From: Syncephalis fuscata
Taxonomy: Eukaryota > Zoopagomycota > Zoopagomycetes > Zoopagales > Piptocephalidaceae
Assembly: GCA_025786725.1 (NCBI GenBank)
Contig: JAHLTZ010000008.1
Location: 1-64,000, forward strand
Length of the DNA stretch: 64,000 bases
Direction: 5' to 3'
Numbering within the stretch: position 1 is the stretch's first letter; each line of letters opens with the position of its first letter. Positions 37,889-48,172 of the stretch are shown here, piece by piece. Position numbers and translations under genes: made by a program. The notes beneath the pieces were generated by a model. It did not search any database, had not been told where the DNA came from, and saw only the letters and a program-made list of their open reading frames with translations.

Positions 37889-39489
37889 ATTGTTATTTGG
37901 TAATGATAATGGCAACAAAAAAAGATTATGTATATGTATATATTGAATTGAGGAGGTTTTATTAAATAAAAAGTGTATATAAGTTATTGAGACAGCACGA
38001 TAGTATAATAATGCCAGCACTACTATGACTTATACTGTCGCGGTATTTGACTCAATAAAAACAATATATTATAAGTTACAATGGCTAGTGTTTTATTAAA
38101 AATTGGCGATTATGTGCGTATTTATACTAAGCGTATACTATCATGTAAAAATTTACACACAATCACAACATTATTGAATAACAAAAGTGATAAGTATGGC
38201 AAGCTTAATTTTAAAGCTGTAACAGTATATTATTATTGATTTATAGATTGGCGAGAATGTATATGGTATTCATCATTACCAAGTCTTCGATCCTAGAGTT
38301 TGTCCTAGTGCAGTTTTAATGTATGCATCTAGTATAGGTTATTTTAATTATTATCATGTAATCTATTTGTAGACCAAAATTATTCTTGATTGTATAGTGT
38401 GTATTGTTAGTCGTATATTCAATTCTGAGTGTATAGTAAGATGACCTGATAGGTGCTTTCCAATATTTTTTGTATTACTCTACGACTAAACAATTGATGA
38501 CATTTATAATCTAATCCGATGTTTATTATCAAAAACTGCCTCTATGTAGCAATCAATAGTTAATACTGGCAATTAATTGCCAAAAATAATACCTGTACTA
38601 ATACTTGCTAGTACAGTGCTAAAATAAACTACTAATTTTTGTAGTTATGCTGTAATATCAAATTAAATGAAAGTGCAAACCAATCAGTACATTTAATGAT
38701 TTAAGAAATTGCAGCCCATTTATAACAGTAAATGTGCGGAACAAATATAAATTTATTGCATTAATGGTGTTGTTGAAAATGTATATAAGTATTGAGGATC
38801 GAAGTTTCAACGAAAGCAATGGCAAAGTGATTCAATGTCTTTTTTTGTGAAATTAATAAAATCAGTTTAATTGCATGATTGAATTGGGTATTGAATTGTC
38901 GATGAAAGTAACAGCAAAGACACGGCAGCATAACATCGCTATTTTCGTAGAGCTAATAAGTTAGTTTGCGTCGCATAGGCGAGCTGTATATCACAAAAAT
39001 ACAAATGATAAATGGATCTCTACCACATATGTGCAGGATTATTGCAGTAATAAACACACTAGTTTTATTTTAATTATATGTATGCATTTTATTATGCTAT
39101 CATTACACTTAATTTACATCCAGCGACTAGTAAGCATAACTAAACAAACATGTTAGCATCAAATTTGTACAAATGTGCCTTATTAGCTATTAACATGAAT
39201 TGATGTACTTCTAGGGATATTGCTACCATATATTAATATTTGGTTTACATTTTTACGTATTCAAATTACTCAATAAACTATTTATTATAACAATTTTGTA
39301 TCGCAAATAACTGGTAATTATTTGACGATTATTATACAGCTAATCAATCCCAATGTGTTTAAATTATTCTAGTTACAATTAAATATTGATTTATTTAATT
39401 ATTGGCAATGCTTGATAACATGATAATTAAACGCATTAGTAAAAACATGGTCGTTTTATTACGTAGTGTCAGTAAAAGTCAGCCATTGT
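37889..39489. other. intergenic with one weak small-gene candidate
   Basis: Mostly AT-rich without features. A possible two-exon small gene starts at ATG 38081 (MASVLLKIGDYVRIYTKR), with a 53-nt intron 38194-38246 (GTATGG...TTATAG) and a stop near 38320 (about 60 aa). No homology cue supports it. Confidence 0.25.
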
Positions 39490-42069
39490 TTAGCACGATT
39501 TCTTCATCGAATACATGGCCGATACTTGATCGTTGCTGGGCAATGATAGATCTCCATATACTGACTGAGCGGTATACATATTGCCGCCGCGTTCAGGCAG
39601 AGTAGCGCCTAATGCGTCCACTTCACCTGATGACTTGGCTGCTTCACCTCCGAGCGTAGCTAATATGGTGGAAGTGACAGCTGTCACTGCTACAGGTGCA
39701 TTACCGGCCTTTGATGCTATGTTGATGGCTTTACCATCTGGAATGGCAATCAACTCGATTGGGTGGGTATCTGGATTGTTAGCATCGTAGGCTCGATCAA
39801 TAATGTAGTAGCCGCGACGTTCCAGCTGAATAATATCTCCCTTGGCCAATGTGCTCACGTTGTAATCGGCCAATGCTTCTTCGCAGAATTCAGTGATGGC
39901 AGTGAGATAGTCAGCTACGTTATCATCTTCCTCTAGTTTCTTTTTATTAATCAAATAATCGTAATCGTGTAGCTTTACAGAAACCAATGGACGATCTGGT
40001 ACCGCTGATAGCCATGTCACCTTCTTTTTGGTCAGTTTAGGATTGCCGGCCAAATGCAAACGTAGCTGCATCTTATTGACTGCACCAGTAACTTCGTCAC
40101 ACTCAATGGATTCAACAAAAGCGTTGCCCCAATCCATAAGTGTAATTTCTTCTCCCTTTTCAAAAGTGGCGGCATCGGCTTGTTCCAAATAGATCTGTGA
40201 ATTATAGACAGTCTGTTTCTCGCCTACTTGTGGATTCTTTTTATGCTTTAATACTGTGCGTATTTCAGGACTGGCTGGACCATCCAATAAATCGGCCACC
40301 ACGCTAATTGAATTCAAAATATTATAATAAATATATATTACTATTACAGCATAGTATATAACTTACCAGTTTTCTTTGGTAATAGCTGTATGGCGTGGTG
40401 CAACTGGGTCAATAACCTTTTTGTTAAGCGCCCACAGCTTGTCCCATTCCAATAACAATTGATTTTGAGAAGCACCTTGCATTAAAATGTATTGACGCAA
40501 TGCATCAACAGTCATACCACGACGACGAATACCACGGACAGTTGGGAAACGAGGATCGTCCCATCCACCAACATGGCCTTGGTCGACAAACCATTGTAAC
40601 TTACGCTTGGACAAAAGCGTATACACAAAGTTCATGCGGCTAGAGAGGGGGGATAGCAGATTGTTAAGTATGCTATTTAATGTTTAATATGTATTATTCC
40701 TTACCTGTAGTCCCAGATATGTACCCAGCGTAGATTTAGTGCCTTTAAGAACCACTCGTATTGTGGATTACGGTCACGATATTCGTTAGTACGTAAAGCA
40801 TGGGTAACTCCTTCAATGCTGTCAACAATAGGACAGGCAAAATCGTAGGTTGGGTAAACTTTCCAACGATCACCAGTCAAATGATGTGGCTGGACATTGC
40901 AACGATAGATGACTGGATCGCGTAGAGTCTTGTTTTTGGCGTCAACGCTGATCTTGGCACGTAGACAGCATTTAAGACCAAACTCAGTAGCGTTAGTCAT
41001 TTCTTCAAATCGTCGTAGACTTTCCTCTACTGAAATGTCACGATTGCTAGATGCAATACCATCCATACGTTGTGCACGCATTGTAGCCTGATCGGTATCA
41101 TCAACGTAGGCCTTGCCTTCACGAATCATCTGCAGAGCATATTCGTATAGTTTGTCGAAATAATCGGATGTATGTGTGATAACATCACCACGGATACCCA
41201 ACAGCTCCAAATCTTCAGTAATACTCTCTTCAAATTCGCTCTTTTCTTTTGAAGGATTCGTATCATCAAAACGTACAATAAGCTTGCCTTCATACTGGCG
41301 TGCAAAGTAGTCGTTCAAAAGAGCTGCTTTAGCGTGACCAATGTGCAGATAGCCACTTGGCTCAGGGGGGAAGCGAGTGACTACGCCTCCTTTAACTGCA
41401 TCTTTAAGTCCAATATCGAATTTGCCTTGGTCGCGACGGTCTTTAACGGCATGGGCGGCAGTTTGCTGGGCAGCAATGGCCACGACTACAGGCGCCAATG
41501 AGGCTATATGTTGATACCAGCGTGGTAGAGCAGTGCCAGCAGGGCCGTCTGGGTTTTTGATAACACGTCCAAATACTGGCGAAGCTTTAAGTGCACCCCA
41601 GCATGCAATATCGGCCAAAGAAAGACGATGGCTAACAACGAACGTGCGCATTAATAGCCGGTGGTTCAGCTCTTCTAAAGCTGGTTGCAGAACCTTAAAA
41701 TCGGTAGAGGTTAAACGCTGGGCAAACTCTGTCCACTCGGTAATCTATAGCTAATAGTAAGTATAGTAATTGTAAGTATAATAGATTACTACTTACCTCT
41801 TGACGATCAGTATCGTTATCGCCAGTCAGTAAAATTCCTTGGAACTTGTCAGCCAAGCGCTGGAGAGCTGCTGCTTCACCAGTAGTTGTCTCGCTATTTA
41901 ATACCAAGCGAGCTGTTGCTTGATCGTCCAGCTCTTTAACATCCTCCCAAACTAGCTTAATAGCATTATTGCCTTGTTCCGCAGAGTTGATAATATGCAC
42001 AAGCGTATTAAGAGCTGCTGGAAACGGAGCAGCCTTAAGTGCCAACGATACTTTAATATCACTCGACAT
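39490..42069 (-). CDS. GUS1: cytosolic glutamyl-tRNA synthetase
   Basis: Charges tRNA-Glu in the cytosol. Four exons: 41797-42069, 40705-41744, 40367-40639 and 39490-40303, with in-phase junctions (a CAG|C junction gives YSRMNF; AACTG|C gives ENCVVADLL). The N-terminal GST-like domain ([18 protein letters not shown], 41640-41560) is the usual Arc1/Mes1-binding fold. The class I signature is [20 protein letters not shown] (HIGH), with [18 protein letters not shown] and [15 protein letters not shown]. The KMSKS equivalent is [14 protein letters not shown]. The last exon is the GlnRS/GluRS-type anticodon-binding beta-barrel ([23 protein letters not shown]). The Ala/Thr-rich C-terminal extension after IPDGKAIN is unusual. 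No frame breaks. Confidence 0.93.
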
Positions 42070-42241
42070 GATGAATAGGATACAAAAAGATAGAAAGCAA
42101 AGTATGGTGCGTCATCCAAATAAAACATCAGTATTTTAATAGTTTTTATTTTTATTTTATTTTTTTATACTTATGCTGTTATCAGATATTCTATTCCACT
42201 ATTAACATTGTATATCGAGTAGTAACTTTAACGCAGCTATA

Positions 42242-43437
42242 ATGTCGTTTATCAAGCAAGTGCAGTCCAAGCTGCCGTCGCCCAAAATGTCAGCTTTTCT
42301 AGCGACGGTTGGCACTCTGTTCGGTATAAAAGTTTACGATAAGCGTGAATGCCGCGCCATTCAAGACCGATTTAAAGAACAGGCGCGTGTTAAAGCCGAC
42401 GCGCCTATGGCAGTGAATGAGCAGCCACGTCGGGTTGAAGTCTACCTGGTACCACCGCCAGGCGACGGCTTATACAAGCCAGTCGAGTATTTTGACCGCT
42501 GGGTCAAAGTAAGTGAGCTGGTATGAACACAGCTGTATCAAACTGACTTTTGTTTAATAGCCAATTTGGGACGCTGCAGCTATGGATTATGATTTAATTA
42601 AATGTAAGCATGCTGGCCAGGCACACCATCGCGCACGTGAAGCTGTAAAATGGCGTCGTCATCATTCTTTGGCCCAGCCGCTACTTTCAAGTACGGCTAG
42701 CGATAAACGACCTGGCACACCAGTCGTTAAACCAAGTCCAGAAGGTTTAACGCCAGACAGTGAACTGCCTCATGGATTTACACTTGAAGAATTGATACAG
42801 ATGGCTCTTAAAGGCACACCGGCCTATGCTTTGGTGGCCATTGGGCCGTTAGCATTTGTTGAAATGGTTAACGGTGCCGCTGAAGGATGTGCAATAGTAA
42901 ATACACGTGCAGAAAAGTTTATTTCACCTGAAGAAGAGTTAAAGCAACGCGCAAAAGATGTTGGTTTAGAAGAACAAGATCTAAAGTTAATTGAAGAAGA
43001 AGAAAAGGCACAAGCTAAAGCAAATACTTTACAGATGGCCAATCATTTTTATTGGATGATAATACTGCACCTATGTATGGTGAACCGGATCTAAAAGCAT
43101 TGCCTCTAGTCGATATGATTCCATATCGCAATCGTATTGGCTGGTCAACGATTCCGGGCCGTATTGTACGTGGTTCTATCAACGACGACTAGCTGAGGCG
43201 ATAGGTGCCGAGGCACTACGAATTGCACTAGAGGCTGAACGACCAATGACCGCTGCCGATCTAGGCAGTATTGAGCAGGCCGCAGTCGATACGCTAGAGG
43301 GCAAAGCAAACACACTACGAGCCGTAGATCCATCGGCATCGGCCGCGGATAGTACACAAAGTAATGCACACGATGCTGGTTTAAACATTGATGAAACAGT
43401 TCGCGAAGCGCTGTGTACTTTTACAATGGCAAATTAG
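42242..43437 (+). CDS. TIM54: mitochondrial import inner membrane translocase subunit Tim54
   Basis: TIM22-complex subunit for carrier-protein insertion. ATG at 42242. The Tim54 N-terminus shows a short membrane segment (SAFLATVGTLFGIKVYDKRE), the RRVEVYLVPPPGDGLYKP motif, and FDRWVKPIWDAAAMDYDLI across an intron (42511-42559). Next come CKHAGQAHHRAREAVKWRR and, later, the conserved IPYRNRIGWSTIPGRIVR. Two -1 frame changes: near 43045, where a T run is one base short before LLDDNTAPMYGEPDL, and near 43172, where CGTGG should be CGTTGG before WFYQRRLAEAIG. Both sit in short homopolymers and look like sequencing deletions. Its neighbour RPB4 starts 133 bp downstream on the same strand. Tim54 is a fungal protein, so this gene helps set the kingdom. 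Confidence 0.88.
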
Positions 43438-43569
43438 ACAATAAATAACATCGTACTGCATTTATTATTTCACTTTCTTTTCATTTCCTTACTCGACCAT
43501 TCGAGATATTAAACACGAAGGTCTTGATAGTTTACAAAGTGCTTTGTTACTAGTTGCCAATAGCACACT

Positions 43570-44330
43570 ATGGACGTAGATTATAGTGCAGATTTTGCCA
43601 GTGATGGCTCATTGCTACCGGCTGCCACAGCAGGAGCTGCAGCAACAGAGCAGACTATACCTGCACCGCAACAGAAAAAGTTTCATCGCGGCCGTGTCGA
43701 GGATACAGACGCGTCTGTACTGCAGCTGGGCGAAGGTAGATCTAATGGCCAGTGTCTAAATTGCAAATTACTTACTACATAGGTTAGATTTCAATACTGC
43801 CGAATGTCTGTTTGTAACCGAGGTGCAACTTATTTTGCGAGATGTGCGTCAAAAGAAAATACAGCAAATGGGTGAGAAGAGTCTAGGCGGGTATGTATGC
43901 AAAGGGACACTGCAGTAATACACAAAAGTGCTCACTACTGGCTACAGTGTATTTCAAAAGGTATATGCTCATGCTGAGCAGTTTTCACGATTTAAGGATG
44001 ACCATGGAGCGCAGGAAGTACGACGGTAGGTTGCTCCATTTGTGCCTGCCATCGATGGGCTGCATCAATAGCATTGCGGCTCACCTGTTGATCTTTACTG
44101 TATATAGAACGGTCAATCGGGCCCAGCTTGCTCCTTTTGAAGCGTCGCAGCTGGCCAATCTTTGCTGTGAGGACCCAGATGAGGCCAAATCATTAATTCC
44201 AAGGTAGTTAGCCGGTTGAATATTAGCCGTAATTCTAACGACAATTGTATCGTATAGCCTGGCAATGCACATAGATGATGAACGATTGCAAACGCTACTG
44301 ACTGAGATACAGTCATTTAAGAAGAGCTGA
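43570..44330 (+). CDS. RPB4: RNA polymerase II subunit RPB4
   Basis: Subunit of the Rpb4/7 stalk. Five exons in about 760 bp: 43570-43735 or so, then after an acceptor at 43789 (GGTTAG) DFNTAECLFVTEVQLILRD. Next are SLGG|VFQKVYAHAEQFSRF (donor GTATGT), RTVNRAQLAPFEASQLANLC with EDPDEAKSLIP, and the last exon MHIDDERLQTLLTEIQSFKK ending in Ser and TGA. All junctions keep frame. The region after DEAKSLIP is the HRDC-like fold of Rpb4. The Ala/Pro-rich N-terminus is variable in the family. No lesions. Confidence 0.92.
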
Positions 44331-45264
44331 GGCATTTAATATTTTATAAATAGTTTGTATCAAATGATTGTCCATTATTCAGTGTTACAGTGACTAATCA
44401 GCCGCAAATCAGCTGATCTTGCTATGACCAGTAGCTACCTTAATATTATATTCAATGCTTGCTTAATTTCTATTGTTTGTTGCAATGTGTGAATAATATA
44501 TATATATAGTTGCTTGTTAATCATTAAAATTACTACTACTAGATTAAATCATTAATGGTTTTTTTGTTAATTACAAGCTACATGTGATCTTTTTCTAAAC
44601 GTTGTATTAGTTTCAAATGTGTGATTCTTGATATTAAGAGTGGCTAGACCTTTGCGATTTATTCATTATGTTAAGTAAAAGTGCTCATTACATCATTGTT
44701 GCAATTTTTCCTAAGACCGAATTGAACAACCATTTCTTTGTGCAGGGCTGGTCATGATGGTATCACGTTGATGTTGTTGCTATTTTAGGTATTGTTCTGC
44801 GTTGAGCATATCTTGTTGCTGTAGTTTTGTGCAGCTTTTGGCCTTTGATTGTTTTGCTTTTAGAAGCAAGGCCCGTATATTGTTATTGCTGTTTAATAAA
44901 TATTGCATATACAAAACGTATTTTATTTAACTATTATTGCAAAAGCACAATTTAATTTGTATTATGCTTTAATATAAGTTGCATTATAATTTAAGACATG
45001 CTATATTGCATTTTGATAGACTTTATGAACATGTTTTAATAGTACAGAGTGCTAGATGGCCATAACAAGTAATGTACATCGGATGAATCAGGAATACAAA
45101 ATAGTCTGCATATTTCGTTAATTTATAACCAGTTTGCGATGTTCAAATATGCATACGCCTGGTACATACATATCTACACACATACATACATATATATATG
45201 TAAGTGTTCAAGGATCTGTCGTGGTACACCAATACTCTTTTGCCTGACACCCTTTGTTATTGCT
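44331..45264. other. intergenic upstream of acyl-CoA oxidase copy 2
   Basis: AT-rich, with an AT dinucleotide tract at about 44499-44512 and a CA/TA tract near 45170-45205. No gene seen. Confidence 0.35.
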
Positions 45265-47517
45265 ATGTCTTTGTTACCACTGTCGCCCGCTGTCAGAATT
45301 GATAGGACCAAGGCTGTGACGGTCCCAAATGCCAGCCCAGTGCCTAAACCAAGTGCCACATTTCCTAGCGCTGTTAACTACGAGTCACCACTTATTCGTA
45401 GTTGGCAGCAACATCCTAGCCTGGCTCGTGAACGTTCGTTAGCTTCTTTTACAGCAAGAGAACTTACCCATATCATTAATGGGAATGCCGCACGCACTGA
45501 GCGTATCGAAGCCATCCGCCAATTATTGGAGCAAGAACCAATATTTGACAAAATAAATAGCTATCATCTTTGTCATGAAGATCTTTATCTTCGTGAGCTT
45601 CAGATAATGGAGCGTTTTAAAGCAGTATGTCTAGAAAATCGCTGGTCTACTGAGGACAAGGCCATCGCCTACGACGAAATCTACGATGATCTTTCCGTGA
45701 TTACCAACAATAACGTCGTCATCCAAACGCTTAAAAGCCAAGGTACCGAGGAGCAGCAAGCACTATGGGTTCCATTGGCTGAGAACTGGGCCATTCTGGG
45801 CTGCTATGTGCAAACTGAAATGGCCCATGGATCGAATATCCGTGGAATTGAAACAACGGCCACTTTTCTGCCTGCCACCGATGAAATAGAGCTCAATACA
45901 TCAACACTATCGAGTGTCAAATGGTGGGTAGGTGGAATGGGCAAAACAGCCAATATGGCTTTAATCATGGCCCAATTGGTCCTGCCAAATGGACACCATG
46001 CTGGTGTGTTTCCATTTATGGTGCAAGTCCGTTCATTCAAGGATCATACACTGCTTCCTGGAGTGGAAACAGGCGATATTGGCCCAAACTTTGGATACAA
46101 TTCTATTGATATCGGCTATTTAGTTTTGAAAAAAGTACGCATACCCCGGATTAATATGTTAATGCGTCACGTAGAATTGACACGTGACGGGAAGCTACGA
46201 CGTCAGGCCCAGGTCGACCAAAGGCACGTCTATGGACTTTGCTAAACAGCCGTGTTGCCGTAATATCACAAGCTAGCTCTGTCCTATCGATCGGCTGTAC
46301 AATTGCTACACGATATTCTGTAGTGCGTCATCAATTCAGCCATTCAGATGCAAATAGAAATGCACCTGAAGTGGCCATTCTAGACCATCAGAGCCAGCAG
46401 CACCGAGTACTAGTTCCGCTAAGTGAAGCATATGCCTTCCATTTCGCTGGCCAAAGGCTAGGGCAACTGTACCGCCAATGTATTTCACCGCGGCTGTCCT
46501 CAAGTGCAGCAGCGGGACTTTTGGCGAGAGTGCATACTTCTGCATCAGCATTGAAGCCATATATGACTAGCAGAACTTCTGAGTCGCTCGAGACACTTCG
46601 TCGTGCATGTGGCGGTCACGGCTACAGCCAATTCAGTGGCATGCCGTCATTGGTTGCATCATATGCACAATTCAACACTGGAGAAGGCGAGAATCATGTC
46701 ATGGTTCAACAAGCTGCTCGTAGCCTTCTTAGACGCTATGAGTTTTTGCAAATGATTGCAACTGCCTCTCATACCGCAAGCGCTGATGAGCGCTATATGT
46801 TACCTGTGCCGATGCAGCAGCAACCGTATAAACGCTGTTCCGCAATGATAGCAAATGATTTGTGTAACCAAAGATGTATTTGTACGCATTTCAGCGTTGC
46901 GCAGCTCATCACTTGGCGTGCTTATATCAACGCCAGAAACAAGGCGCATCATTTGCAGAGTGCCATGTCGATGTTGAACGAGTTGTCCGTGCACATGCTG
47001 AGCTGTATGTGGTGCGCAGCTTTGTAGAGCGCTTTATCCAGAGCTTAGCCTTGAGCACCATACATCAGCCGGAGAAGCAGCACCGATCGATATACCGCAG
47101 CCAATCCATAGCGTACTAAGCCGTCTATGTGATTTGTTTGCACTATCTTGCTTGTCAACACACCTAGGAGACCATTTGGAAGCCGGCTACCTCCAGCCGA
47201 CACACGGACCATTGATTAGAGCAGCTATACGCCAGCTACTGCAGGAAATACGACCAGATGCATTGGCACTTGTTGATGCATTTAATCTATCGGATCGTCG
47301 TCTAGGAAGTGCACTTGGTCGATGGGACGGCCGAGTCTACGAAGCATTGGCAGCAATGGCACAATCTAGCCCAATGAATCGCACCGATGTCACACCAGGC
47401 TATGAGCCGCCCGCAGGAGCACTAGCCATTGACGGCCACTCCTACCAAGGACTGAAAGGCATATTTGAAGACGGCTGGCATCGTGTTGGCCATACTCGCA
47501 TTCCGGCCAAACTTTGA
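45265..47517 (+). pseudogene. peroxisomal acyl-CoA oxidase, copy 2 (frameshifted)
   Basis: Start taken at ATG 45265 (MSLLPLSPAV), which aligns with the start of intact copy 3. Motifs as in copy 1: [78 protein letters not shown]-terminal AKL. The frame breaks near 46232 (GGACTTTG where copy 1 has GGAACTTTG), within 46870-46890, and near 47025 (GAGCGC where the others have GAGGCGC). All are single-base losses. From about 45739 to 46800 and from 46890 to the 3'UTR it is close to identical with copy 1. The 46801-46885 segment and the N-terminal 470 bp are clearly different. This mosaic indicates gene conversion. Confidence 0.8.
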
Positions 47518-48172
47518 GTTATTTGTAAATATTTAAACACTGTATCTATCGTAGCAATATAGTTATCTAATTCTTCAATAAAATATTAAGTTAAAAAATT
47601 ATAAACATATAGTCATTCATTTTTATATTAAGATGGTACTGGGGAGAATAATTGTGAGTATGAATATTTTTGCTTATTAGAAAGTGTGGATTGTTAAGCT
47701 AATTTATAGTTATAATATTTATTAGTAATATATCGTGTTAACGATGTTAAATGTGCAATTTCCAGATTAAAAATTGTTGTGTCCGCCAGGGACTATCAGG
47801 GACTATCAGGGATCATCGGTACATTTGGCAAATTATACTAGTGTTATTTATAAAGTGTAATGAGGATGGTATAACTAATGTTTTTATGATTCTAACAAGC
47901 CATAAGTGTTTAAATAAGAATAATAAACATTTTATTTTGATTGCTATATTAAATAAATGTAAACCATTAAATTATAAACATAACATCATTATTATTAAAA
48001 TAAAATCATGTTTTATTACAAGTTTGCACGACTGAATAGACACAGTAGTTATGCGTATACTTGCTGATAATATAATGATTTATTGATTAAAAGGCGAATA
48101 AACCGAAAGACTGGCTGAAACTTGATGTATGAAAGAACTGGACAGCAGATGTAGAATGGTCTTGTTCTCCAC
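47518..48172. other. intergenic; start of tandem-duplicated segment A
   Basis: The shared 3'UTR with oxidase copy 1 ends about 47570. Three copies of a GACTATCAGG-type decamer lie at 47787-47817. From about 47990 the sequence matches 52855-53060 and represents the 3' flank of the microexon gene. Confidence 0.5.
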
